From Candidatus Cloacimonadota bacterium (lineage in GTDB: Bacteria > Cloacimonadota > Cloacimonadia > Cloacimonadales > Cloacimonadaceae), in contig DAHVPA010000139.1 of assembly GCA_027318525.1 (NCBI GenBank), positions 1 to 5,363 of the forward strand: a stretch of 5,363 bases of DNA, written 5' to 3'. The notes under the pieces are model-generated. The model did no database searches. It had not been told where the DNA came from and worked only from the letters and a program-made list of their open reading frames with translations. The position numbers were made by a program, and so were the translations under genes. Shown piece by piece: positions 1 to 5,363 of the stretch; position 1 is the first letter of the stretch; every line of letters begins with the position of its first letter.

Positions 1-385
1 TCTGTTCCGCCAGTTGTGTTTCCAGAGTCGCTTTATCTTTCATCAGGTTGCGGAGTTGTTCTTCCAGCTCCTGCTTTTTGTTATCCAGTGTTGAGTTCAG
101 AGCATGCACTGATTCTATCTGAGCCTTGAGATTATTGGCTTGTTCACCCAGTTGGGCTTGCAGCGAAGCTTTCTCCTGCAGCAGGACTGTGTTGGCTTCG
201 GAAAGCCGGCTATTTTCCCCGGACAGGGTTTCCGCTCTGGCTGCTAGTTCATTTTTCTGGTTTTGGCTTGCTTTCAGTTCTGCGGCGAGAATTGCCCTGT
301 TTTGTTTGCTCCAGAGCAGGACGATAAATCCGACTATGACTGCGGTGCCCAGGATGATGGGAATGAGTAGGGATGCTGAAATCAT
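1..385 (-). CDS. rmuC: Membrane-anchored coiled-coil protein, probable RmuC N-terminus (partial)
   Basis: The reading frame is open from an ATG at 385-383 to the left edge of the window, giving 128 complete codons; the C-terminal part lies outside. GGAG at 395-392, 6 nt before the ATG, supports this start. Residues 6-25 form one hydrophobic helix (LLIPIILGTAVIVGFIVLLW). From about residue 30 to the cut end the chain is rich in Leu, Gln, Glu, Lys and Asn with heptad-like spacing, so it is a long coiled coil. A single N-terminal membrane anchor followed by a coiled coil is the layout of RmuC, whose nuclease-like domain comes afterwards and is implicated in limiting recombination at inverted repeats. 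That diagnostic domain is not in the window, so the name rests on architecture alone. Another membrane-tethered coiled-coil protein is possible. It is divergent from the DUF3795-like gene. Confidence 0.55.
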   Translation of the reverse strand, partial: MISASLLIPIILGTAVIVGFIVLLWSKQNRAILAAELKASQNQKNELAARAETLSGENSRLSEANTVLLQEKASLQAQLGEQANNLKAQIESVHALNSTLDNKKQELEEQLRNLMKDKATLETQLAEQ

Positions 386-412
386 GATACGCTCCACTTT
401 CTGATGAATGTT

Positions 413-440
413 ATTATTATTAAACTCCGTTTCCTGTCAA
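413..440 (-). promoter_or_regulatory. Predicted sigma70-type promoter of the RmuC-like gene
   Basis: On the minus strand a perfect -35 box TTGACA (440-435) is followed after 16 bp by AATAAT (418-413), which matches the -10 consensus at five of six positions. The -10 ends 27 bp before the start codon at 385. The -10 lies in an ATT-repeat stretch, so its exact register could shift by 3 bp. The call is from consensus matching only. Confidence 0.55.
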
Positions 441-464
441 TTAGCTGTTTTACTCAGGATTAAC

Positions 465-493
465 TTGACGCCAATAGCCATATCGGATAAAGG
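465..493 (+). promoter_or_regulatory. Possible promoter of the DUF3795-like gene
   Basis: TTGACG (465-470) is a five-of-six match to a -35 box. With a 17-bp spacer it is followed by the weak -10 candidate TAAAGG (488-493). GATAAA two bases upstream is a better hexamer but sits at a 15-bp spacing. The site lies 27 bp before the start codon at 520. The -10 is poor, so confidence is low. Confidence 0.35.
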
Positions 494-519
494 TTCTTCA
501 AAATGCTTGGAGTTTATGT

Positions 520-960
520 ATGTTTAATCCAAAAGACGTATGGGACATCGCACCCTGCGGGACTAATTGCGGAGAGTGCCCCGCCTACAAATGCAAGGAC
601 AATCCCGAACTGCTGGAACAGGTCGTCGCCAAAGGCTTAAAACGTGAGTCCTTACCCTGCCCGGGCTGCCGCGAGCACAAAGGTAAATGCGCCTTCACCG
701 ATGGCGATTGCGAGACTTATGCCTGCATCGAAAAACACAACGTGACGTTCTGTTTCGAGTGTGCTGAATTTCCCTGCCGCTATCTCTATCCCTGTGCCGA
801 CCGCGCCAACATCCTGCCCCATAATATGAAACTCGTCAATCTCTGCCATATCAAGACCTATGGTGCAGATGCTTTCCGCAAAAAGTTCCTCGAAATCAAA
901 GCCCGTTACTATATGGGAAAAATGCTTATCGGAAAAGGACCCCAACTGCCATCCTACTGA
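520..960 (+). CDS. Cysteine-rich DUF3795-like protein
   Basis: This is a complete 146-residue soluble protein. GGAG at 509-512, 7 nt before the ATG, fixes the start. An earlier ATG at 516 is in another frame and stops after three codons. There are 14 cysteines, almost all clustered: C13, C17, C20 and C25 near the N-terminus, C47, C50 and C57 in a CPGC...KC block, C64 and C69, then C78, C81, C86 and C92 in a CFECAEFPC-type block. The opening APCGTNCGECPAY and the later C-x2-C-x4-C with EFPC are characteristic of DUF3795, a family of presumed metal-binding proteins of unknown function, common in anaerobes. The spacing suggests two or more zinc or Fe-S sites; this is inference. No signal peptide or membrane segment is seen. 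The last 35 residues are basic and lack cysteine. Family assignment is fairly sure; function is unknown. Confidence 0.8.
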   Translation: MFNPKDVWDIAPCGTNCGECPAYKCKDNPELLEQVVAKGLKRESLPCPGCREHKGKCAFTDGDCETYACIEKHNVTFCFECAEFPCRYLYPCADRANILPHNMKLVNLCHIKTYGADAFRKKFLEIKARYYMGKMLIGKGPQLPSY

Positions 961-977
961 ATGATTTAGCCTAAGCA

Positions 978-1031
978 CCCGAATAATTTATTATTTCTGC
1001 CTGAGTAATCGATCTCAGTCACCGGAGTAAT
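978..1031 (+). repeat. Three CC-N-GARTAAT motifs at exact 22-bp spacing
   Basis: CCCGAATAAT (978-987), CCTGAGTAAT (1000-1009) and CCGGAGTAAT (1022-1031) fit the consensus CC-N-GA-R-TAAT. They start exactly 22 bp apart, which is about two helical turns and twice the 11-bp period of the array further right. The bases between the motifs are not conserved. The motifs are short and degenerate, so chance is not excluded. Confidence 0.4.
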
Positions 1032-1123
1032 ACTACCCGGATACCCTTCAATACAGCTTTTCAGACCATTTCGTCTGCTTTCACCATCATCCCCTTTTGC
1101 CTTCCCCCACCTCAATACCCAAA

Positions 1124-1225
1124 GTATATCAAAAGCATATCAAAAGGAAATCAAATGTATATCAAATGTATTTTAGAATACATTTAAAATACTTTAGAAA
1201 TACTTTTGTATCAGATTTGATATAG
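1124..1225. repeat. AT-rich 11-bp tandem array forming a 100-bp imperfect palindrome
   Basis: Eight consecutive 11-bp units can be laid out from 1124 to 1211. The first four are GTATATCAAAA, GCATATCAAAA, GGAAATCAAAT and GTATATCAAAT. The next four are more diverged: GTATTTTAGAA, TACATTTAAAA, TACTTTAGAAA and TACTTTTGTAT. The array is also an inverted repeat centred between 1174 and 1175. A 9-bp inner stem AAATGTATT (1164-1172) pairs with AATACATTT (1177-1185) across a TTAG loop. On the same centre the outer TATATCAAA (1125-1133) pairs perfectly with TTTGATATA (1216-1224), and CAAAAG (1141-1146) pairs with CTTTTG (1203-1208). By my count 34 of 48 opposed positions are complementary. There is no GC-rich stem and no following U-run, so it is not a standard terminator. 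Function is unknown. Confidence 0.75.
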
Positions 1226-1326
1226 ATTAGCTAAAGGGGAAAGGGTAAGCAGGAGCAAAGGAAAAAAAGATAACAGGGAAAGAGCAAAAAGGATGTGATG
1301 AAGCAGGCTGGAAAGGGTATTCCGAA

Positions 1327-2358
1327 TCAGGATTTGGGTTGGATGGAGTGGACAATCTCCAGATTGGGAGTATAGGCAATGGCGAGGTTTTTGCCGGTCT
1401 TCTTGCCTGCATAGAGAGCAAGGTCAGCCTGTTTGATGATATCATCCAGGTGACTATCCTTTTGAAAGGAGCTGAATCCGATGGTTACAGTGACGGCAAA
1501 ACGGACGTTTCCCTTGTGCACGAAATGGTTCATAATATACAAACGCACCCTTTCCATCAGAATCATTGCGCCATGCCTGGGAGTTTCCGGCAGGATAAAC
1601 AGAAATTCCTCACCCCCCCAACGTCCGACAATATCAATACCGCGGATGCTGTGCTTAAAGATTTCCGCTACGTCCTTGAGCACAATGTCACCAATGTCGT
1701 GACCGTAATTGTCATTAATCTTTTTAAAGTCGTCAATATCAGCCAGGCAGATGGAAAACTCGGTGCCTGTGCGTGCTGTTCTATCCGCCTCGTGCTGCAG
1801 ATTTTCTTCCAGGGCACGGCGATTGGGCAATCCGGTCAAAGGGTCTGTCCGCACCAGCTCTTCGAGTTTTTCAAACGCGGTTCGGAGCTCCGAATTCTTT
1901 TCCTGAATGGCGCGCTGCGCTTCAATCAGAGAATCGCTCACCACATCAAGATTGAGATTGAGGTCACGGATGCCGGAGCTGTCCTGCAAAAGGTTTTCCA
2001 CATCCTGAAAAGTTGCCAGCAGATAAGGTTGGGGATTTTCGCCAAAATGCAGAGCAGAGAGGCTGAGATTGCTCCAGAAGGTGCTGCCGTCCTTGTGTTG
2101 ATAGCGCACAAGCTTTTGAAAGGAAACGAGCTTGAGGTTGCGTAAATCCGAGCAGAGCTGTGAAAGCTGATTGATAATTTCACCCTGCAAAGTATCCTGC
2201 AAAGAGATAGATTTAGCTTCGTCCTGATTGTAGCCAAACAACTTGCTCCATGCCGGATTGACAAGCTCAAACCGCTCAGAGGGATTGACCAAAGCGCATC
2301 CCAACGGAGATTGGAAAAAGATTTCCCGGAAGATTCCGGAAGCTATGGAATCGGACAT
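1327..2358 (-). CDS. PAS-GGDEF diguanylate cyclase
   Basis: This complete 343-residue cytosolic protein makes c-di-GMP from two GTP. AAAGGAG at 2370-2364, 5 nt before the ATG, supports the start. A PAS sensor domain covers about residues 8-122 (ending YLLATFQDV). A coiled-coil linker follows at about 135-170, then a GGDEF domain at about 171-330 that opens with DPLTGLPNRR. The active-site motif is GGEEF (248-252). The metal and nucleotide residues D207, N215 and D224 are present in the block LADIDDFKKINDNYGHDIGD. The inhibitory I-site RxxD is intact as R239-G-I-D242, five residues before GGEEF, so product inhibition is expected. There is no EAL or HD-GYP domain, receiver domain or membrane helix. 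The PAS ligand cannot be told from sequence. The gene lies downstream of leuS on the same strand but is separated from it by a terminator and appears to have its own promoter. Confidence 0.93.
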   Translation of the reverse strand: MSDSIASGIFREIFFQSPLGCALVNPSERFELVNPAWSKLFGYNQDEAKSISLQDTLQGEIINQLSQLCSDLRNLKLVSFQKLVRYQHKDGSTFWSNLSLSALHFGENPQPYLLATFQDVENLLQDSSGIRDLNLNLDVVSDSLIEAQRAIQEKNSELRTAFEKLEELVRTDPLTGLPNRRALEENLQHEADRTARTGTEFSICLADIDDFKKINDNYGHDIGDIVLKDVAEIFKHSIRGIDIVGRWGGEEFLFILPETPRHGAMILMERVRLYIMNHFVHKGNVRFAVTVTIGFSSFQKDSHLDDIIKQADLALYAGKKTGKNLAIAYTPNLEIVHSIQPKS

Positions 2359-2384
2359 CTGAACTCCTTTGCAGTATTGAGACT

Positions 2385-2414
2385 AATACAATTTCCGGTT
2401 GCCGGGAAAGTCAA
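2385..2414 (-). promoter_or_regulatory. Predicted promoter of the diguanylate cyclase gene, with internal dyad
   Basis: On the minus strand TTGACT (2414-2409, five of six matches) is followed after 18 bp by TGTATT (2390-2385, four of six). The sequence just upstream of the -35, about 2415-2440, is AT-rich and could act as an UP element. The spacer holds an imperfect inverted repeat, TTTCCGG-TTG-CCGGGAAA on the plus strand (2392-2409), which could be an operator. The promoter lies between the leuS terminator and the cyclase ATG, where one is needed. Confidence 0.5.
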
Positions 2415-2435
2415 GCAAATTTTTGCAGCTATATG

Positions 2436-2464
2436 AAAAAGGGCTGCCTCGCAAGGAGACAGCC
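2436..2464 (-). terminator. Rho-independent terminator of leuS
   Basis: Read on the minus strand, GGCTGTCTC (2464-2456) and GAGGCAGCC (2450-2442) form a 9-bp stem with one T-G wobble. The loop is CTTGC, and one C is followed by TTTTT (2440-2436). It begins 30 nt after the leuS stop codon and has the classic GC-rich stem plus U-tract. It should separate leuS transcription from the cyclase gene downstream. Confidence 0.9.
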
Positions 2465-2493
2465 ACAATCAGTAGTATTACCGGTTAAACTCT

Positions 2494-4974
2494 TTAGGAA
2501 ACGGCGATGGAGACCATCTTGCCGGGTATCACAATCACCTTGTGAATGGTCTTGCCTTCGAGGGTTTTCTTCACGTTTTCAACATCCATGGCAAGCTCTT
2601 TAAGCTTATCTTCAGGTGTGTCGGGTGCTACATCCATCTTACCGCGCACTTTGCCGTTTATCTGAATCACATAAGATATGCTATCCCTGAGCAGCTTGTC
2701 GGGATTATACTTGGGCATCCCCGATTCGTGCATCAGAGTGTCATTGCCCAGCATCTGCCAAAGCTCTTCCGCAATGTGCGGTGCAAAAGGATACAGCAGC
2801 CTGGGAATGATGGCGCAGGCACGGGCAAAGATAGCCTGCTCCGCTTCGTTCAGCTTGTCGGGCTCTTTGATTGCCGTAACGTTGTTCAGATGCTCCATCA
2901 CAGCGGCGATGGCGGTGTTATACTGCATACGCTTGCCGACGTCGTCCAGCCACTTCTGGACTGTGTGGTGTGAGCTGTATTCCAGGTCTCTCAGTTGACG
3001 CGAAACTTCGCTGCCGCAGGCACAGGTCTTGAGTCCTGTAATGATCTGTTCGCGGTGGGTTTCTATCAGTCTCCAGACACGGTTAAGGAAACGGAAAGCG
3101 CCCATGACGCCGTCGTCGCTCCATTCCACATCCTTTTCCGGAGGCGAGGCAAAGAGCAGAAACACGCGCAAAGTGTCCGCCCCGAAACGGTCTATGATAT
3201 ACTTGGGGTCAACCACATTGCCCTTGCTTTTGGACATCTTGGCACCGTCTTTGGTGACCATGCCCTGTGTCAGCAGTCTGGCAAAGAGTTCATTGCATTT
3301 CACCCAGCCCAGGTCGCGCATAAATTTGTGAATAAAGCGCGCATACAGCAAATGCATGCAGGCGTGCTCGATGCCGCCGATGTATTGGTCCACGGGCAGC
3401 CAGTAGTTGGCTTTCGCATGGTCAAAAGGTTCCTTATCGTTCTTGGGGTCAGCATATCTGGCAAAATACCAGCTGCTGTCTACAAAGGTATCCATGGTGT
3501 CGGTTTCGCGTCTGGCAGGCTTTCCACACTGCGGACAGATGGTATTGACGAACTCAGGCACCGACAATAGCGGATTGCGCGTGGTTTTACCGACCTGAAC
3601 ATTATCCGGCAACAGGACAGGCAAGTCTTTGTCAGGCACCAGAACAACACCGCAATCGTCACAATAAATGACTGGGATGGGATTACCCCAATACCTTTGG
3701 CGGGATACACCCCAGTCACGCAGTCTGTAAGTCACGGTCTGCTTGCCGAAGCCCTGCTCCTCCATCCATTGGGAGATGGCTTGTTTGGCAGGCTCGTTTT
3801 CTATACCGTCAAACTGGGCAGAATTTACCTGGAAGCCCGGTTCCACATAGGCAGCGGTCATTTTGTCCACAACAAGGTCATGTTCCTTATTCTGAATAAC
3901 TATCTTGATGGGCAGATTATACTTTTTGGCGAATTCAAAATCACGCTGGTCATGTGCAGGAACAGCCATCACGGCACCTGTGCCATAGTCCATAACGACG
4001 TAGTTGGTAATCCAGATCTGCACCTTGTCGCCGTTGACGGGATTGATGCAGAAGCGTCCTGAGAAGATGCCTTCCTTGGTGGTGTCTTCGGCTGTGCGGG
4101 CAATCTTGTCTTCGTTGATGACCTTATGGCAGAAATCATGCAAAGCCTTGTTGTCAGGCTCTTCAGCCAGCCATCTTTGCACGTAGGGATGCTCCGGCGG
4201 CAAAGCCATGAAGGTAACGCCGAAAATAGTGTCCGGACGCGTGGTGAAGACCTTTACAGGCTCGCCGGTCCCTTCCAGGGTAAAGTTGATTTCGGTGCCG
4301 AAGCTTTTGCCGATCCAGTTCTTTTGCATGGTGATGACACGTTCCGGCCACTCTATCATCTTGCTGAAGTCGAGCAGCTCTTCCGCATATTGCGTGATCC
4401 TGAAATACCACTGCTCCAGTTCTTTTTGCGTGACTACAGAGTCGCAGCGCCAGCAGTGACCGTTTTCCACCTGTTCATTAGCAAGCACGGTCTGGCAGGA
4501 ATCGCACCAGTTCTGGAAGGACTTCTTCTTATAGACCAGCCCTTTTTCATAGAGCTTTTTGAAGATATACTGACCCCAGACGTAATAATCCGGACGGCAG
4601 GTGCTGACTTCACGTTCCCAGTCCAGGCAGAAACCCAGACTGTCGAACTGCTTATGCATGGCTGTGATACAGTCTTCCGTGGTCAGGCGCGGATGCGAGT
4701 TATGCTGGATGGCATAGTTTTCCGCCGGCATGCCAAAGCTGTCAAAGCCCATGGGCGACATCACGTTATAGCCTTCCATCATCTTAACGCGTGCAATGGC
4801 ATCGCTGATTGAGTAGTTGGACACATGTCCGCAATGGAGGATTCCGGAGGGATAGGGAAACATTGCGAGGACGTAATACTTCTGCTTGTCTGTGTTGTCT
4901 AAAGCGTTGAAGATTCTCTTGTCCTGCCAGATTTTCTGCCACTTCTTCTCAATGTCCTGAAAAGGGTATTCCAT
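2494..4974 (-). CDS. leuS: Leucyl-tRNA synthetase
   Basis: This is a complete 826-residue class I aminoacyl-tRNA synthetase, within the usual bacterial LeuRS length, that charges tRNA-Leu in the cytosol. A full AAGGAGG at 4986-4980, 5 nt before the ATG, fixes the start. The HIGH motif reads HCGH (47-50) after PYPSGIL, and KMSKS is at 579-583. A four-cysteine zinc site is formed by C157, C160, C174 and C177. The CP1 editing domain spans roughly 225-415 and keeps TTRPDT (244-249), Y330 and D342 (in GTGAVMAVPAHDQRD), so post-transfer editing should work. A second Cys pair set (C438/C441 and C480/C483) lies in the catalytic half and may bind another zinc. The anticodon-binding helical bundle is about 660-765, and the C-terminal tRNA-binding domain with QINGKVRGK follows. 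Only about eight residues separate LLTQGM from KMSKS, so the large leucine-specific insertion of the E. coli enzyme is missing, as in the Bacillus type. Confidence 0.98.
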   Translation of the reverse strand: MEYPFQDIEKKWQKIWQDKRIFNALDNTDKQKYYVLAMFPYPSGILHCGHVSNYSISDAIARVKMMEGYNVMSPMGFDSFGMPAENYAIQHNSHPRLTTEDCITAMHKQFDSLGFCLDWEREVSTCRPDYYVWGQYIFKKLYEKGLVYKKKSFQNWCDSCQTVLANEQVENGHCWRCDSVVTQKELEQWYFRITQYAEELLDFSKMIEWPERVITMQKNWIGKSFGTEINFTLEGTGEPVKVFTTRPDTIFGVTFMALPPEHPYVQRWLAEEPDNKALHDFCHKVINEDKIARTAEDTTKEGIFSGRFCINPVNGDKVQIWITNYVVMDYGTGAVMAVPAHDQRDFEFAKKYNLPIKIVIQNKEHDLVVDKMTAAYVEPGFQVNSAQFDGIENEPAKQAISQWMEEQGFGKQTVTYRLRDWGVSRQRYWGNPIPVIYCDDCGVVLVPDKDLPVLLPDNVQVGKTTRNPLLSVPEFVNTICPQCGKPARRETDTMDTFVDSSWYFARYADPKNDKEPFDHAKANYWLPVDQYIGGIEHACMHLLYARFIHKFMRDLGWVKCNELFARLLTQGMVTKDGAKMSKSKGNVVDPKYIIDRFGADTLRVFLLFASPPEKDVEWSDDGVMGAFRFLNRVWRLIETHREQIITGLKTCACGSEVSRQLRDLEYSSHHTVQKWLDDVGKRMQYNTAIAAVMEHLNNVTAIKEPDKLNEAEQAIFARACAIIPRLLYPFAPHIAEELWQMLGNDTLMHESGMPKYNPDKLLRDSISYVIQINGKVRGKMDVAPDTPEDKLKELAMDVENVKKTLEGKTIHKVIVIPGKMVSIAVS

Positions 4975-4998
4975 CCTTTCCTCCTTGTTAGTTTATTC

Positions 4999-5015
4999 CT
5001 TTGGTAGCTCCAAAG
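4999..5015 (-). promoter_or_regulatory. Perfect 6-bp hairpin in the leuS leader
   Basis: On the minus strand CTTTGG (5015-5010), loop AGCTA and CCAAAG (5004-4999) form a perfect 6-bp stem with a 5-nt loop. If the extended -10 at 5031-5023 is used, the transcript would start close to 5016 and the hairpin would sit at the very 5' end of the leuS mRNA, 12 nt upstream of the Shine-Dalgarno site. It could protect the 5' end or affect translation; neither is shown by the sequence. Confidence 0.5.
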
Positions 5016-5022
5016 TATTGAT

Positions 5023-5031
5023 ATTTTAACA
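5023..5031 (-). promoter_or_regulatory. Predicted extended -10 promoter of leuS
   Basis: TGTTAAAAT on the minus strand (5031-5023) is a TG-n extended -10 element with a TAAAAT hexamer that matches consensus at five of six positions. No good -35 lies at 16-18 bp, which extended -10 promoters can tolerate. A perfect TTGACA at 5065-5060 is too far upstream to pair with it. The predicted leader is then about 40 nt, too short for a T-box. Confidence 0.45.
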
Positions 5032-5098
5032 TATACACGGATTTGCACATAGGTGCATTTGTCAAGTGGATTGTACTATCAGGATGTTTTAACTGTTT

Positions 5099-5275
5099 CT
5101 ATCTCCACCAGGTGCTTTCCCAGAATATCCTCCAGAGCACCAGGAAGACTATGACCAGAAGTAGTGCGATATCACCCCAATTCCTGATTTTGAGGTGGAT
5201 TACATCGCTCCAAATCAGGACAGCGAACAAAACAAGCATACCCAATGCTATCAGGAGATAGTATTTCGGTTTCAT
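5099..5275 (-). CDS. Two-helix mini membrane protein, unknown function
   Basis: A 58-residue protein is read from the ATG at 5275-5273. Two hydrophobic helices are clear, about residues 5-22 (YYLLIALGMLVLFAVLIW) and 34-52, joined by a short loop with K29 and R31. The tail ESTWWR is aromatic and ends on a charge. The frame stays open upstream to an ATG at 5350, but that extension overlaps the preceding gene in another frame and is Cys-rich and unlike a leader. I therefore prefer the internal ATG, which lies 2 nt after the preceding stop codon (TAG-GC-ATG). There is no strong Shine-Dalgarno site, so translation probably depends on ribosomes finishing the upstream gene. I do not recognise a family. 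The coding call rests on hydrophobic pattern and the stop-start junction. Confidence 0.6.
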   Translation of the reverse strand: MKPKYYLLIALGMLVLFAVLIWSDVIHLKIRNWGDIALLLVIVFLVLWRIFWESTWWR

Positions 5276-5277
5276 GC

Positions 5278-5363
5278 CTAAAAGGTCACACCGACATTGA
5301 TATTGGTCACAGCTGCCTTGATACCGATATCCCATTCCACAAATGTGCAACCCTTATCCCATC
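5278..5363 (-). CDS. C-terminus of a probable outer-membrane beta-barrel protein (partial)
   Basis: The frame enters at the right edge and ends at TAG (5280-5278), giving the last 27 residues. They alternate polar and hydrophobic residues (VEWDIGIKAAVTNINVGVTF) and end in phenylalanine. A final amphipathic strand with a C-terminal aromatic residue is the usual signal for outer-membrane barrel insertion by the BAM complex. The rest of the gene is outside the window, so no family can be named. Its stop codon is only 2 nt from the start of the mini membrane protein, so the two probably share an mRNA. If correct, this shows the host has an outer membrane. Confidence 0.55.
   Translation of the reverse strand, partial: WDKGCTFVEWDIGIKAAVTNINVGVTF

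Larger units (their letters stand above)
961..1326. other. Gene-free gap between convergent genes, repeat-rich
   Basis: This 366-bp stretch lies between the 3' ends of the DUF3795-like gene and the diguanylate cyclase gene. I see no credible coding sequence, RNA gene or GC-rich intrinsic terminator in it. It contains an AT palindrome AATAAT-TT-ATTATT (982-995), three motifs spaced at 22 bp (978-1031), a pyrimidine-rich tract (about 1041-1113), an AT-rich palindromic array of 11-bp units (1124-1225) and a purine-rich tract (about 1231-1320). Because both flanking genes end here, no promoter is required, and the repeats are not explained by either gene. Confidence 0.7.

Noticed and set aside
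126..404. Plus-strand 92-codon frame opposite the RmuC-like gene
   Set aside because: The minus-strand frame shows a membrane helix and coiled coil with a ribosome site; the plus frame is its serine-rich shadow.
652..978. Minus-strand 108-codon frame opposite the DUF3795-like gene
   Set aside because: The plus strand has a Shine-Dalgarno site and conserved cysteine blocks; the minus frame has neither.
1124..1211. CRISPR array
   Set aside because: The units are 11 bp and contiguous, with no spacers and no cas genes nearby.
1227..1445. Minus-strand 72-codon frame crossing the end of the cyclase gene
   Set aside because: It overlaps the cyclase out of frame, and its Pro/Phe/Ser-rich tail only reflects the pyrimidine-rich tract.
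1339..2145. 268-codon plus-strand open frame antisense to the cyclase gene
   Set aside because: It lies wholly inside a well-supported GGDEF gene, has no recognisable domain, and is explained by codon bias of the opposite strand.
4126..4812. 228-codon plus-strand open frame antisense to leuS
   Set aside because: It is complementary to conserved LeuRS catalytic and zinc regions and shows no domain pattern of its own.
5060..5065. Perfect TTGACA as the -35 box of leuS
   Set aside because: No -10 hexamer lies at 15-19 bp; the nearest candidates are 23 bp or more away.
4975..5098. T-box riboswitch upstream of leuS
   Set aside because: The gap is only 124 bp, and I see no T-box consensus, specifier loop or terminator/antiterminator pair.

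Overview
The window looks like chromosomal DNA from a diderm (Gram-negative-type) bacterium. Every gene is bacterial in style, with Shine-Dalgarno sites that include a full AAGGAGG. The gene fragment at the right end finishes as an outer-membrane beta-barrel would. I cannot assign a genus. The gene mix (short-form LeuRS, DUF3795-like protein, PAS-GGDEF, barrel) would fit an uncultured anaerobe, for example from Cloacimonadota or a related group. That is a guess, not a result.

Layout, left to right. Positions 1-385 (minus) hold the N-terminus of a membrane-anchored coiled-coil protein, probably RmuC, cut by the window edge. It diverges from a small cysteine-rich DUF3795-like protein at 520-960 (plus). 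The 134 bp between them carry a plausible promoter for each direction. Positions 961-1326 hold no gene and separate two convergent genes. This gap contains the most unusual sequence in the window: eight 11-bp units at 1124-1211, AT-rich and arranged as a roughly 100-bp imperfect palindrome. Three CC-N-GARTAAT motifs spaced exactly 22 bp apart lie to its left, and pyrimidine-rich and purine-rich flanks partly mirror each other around it. Positions 1327-2358 (minus) encode a PAS-GGDEF diguanylate cyclase with an intact active site and inhibitory site. Positions 2494-4974 (minus) encode a full-length leucyl-tRNA synthetase with its own promoter, a leader hairpin and a strong intrinsic terminator. 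Upstream of leuS on the same strand are a two-helix mini membrane protein (5099-5275) and the last 27 residues of a probable beta-barrel protein (5278-5363). These two are joined stop-to-start with a 2-nt gap.

The genes do not form one pathway. leuS (translation), the cyclase (c-di-GMP signalling) and rmuC (genome maintenance) appear to be separate transcription units. The only tight coupling visible is between the barrel protein and the mini membrane protein. I found no tRNA, rRNA, CRISPR array, transposase or prophage gene. The candidate for something undescribed is the palindromic 11-bp array in the convergent gap.
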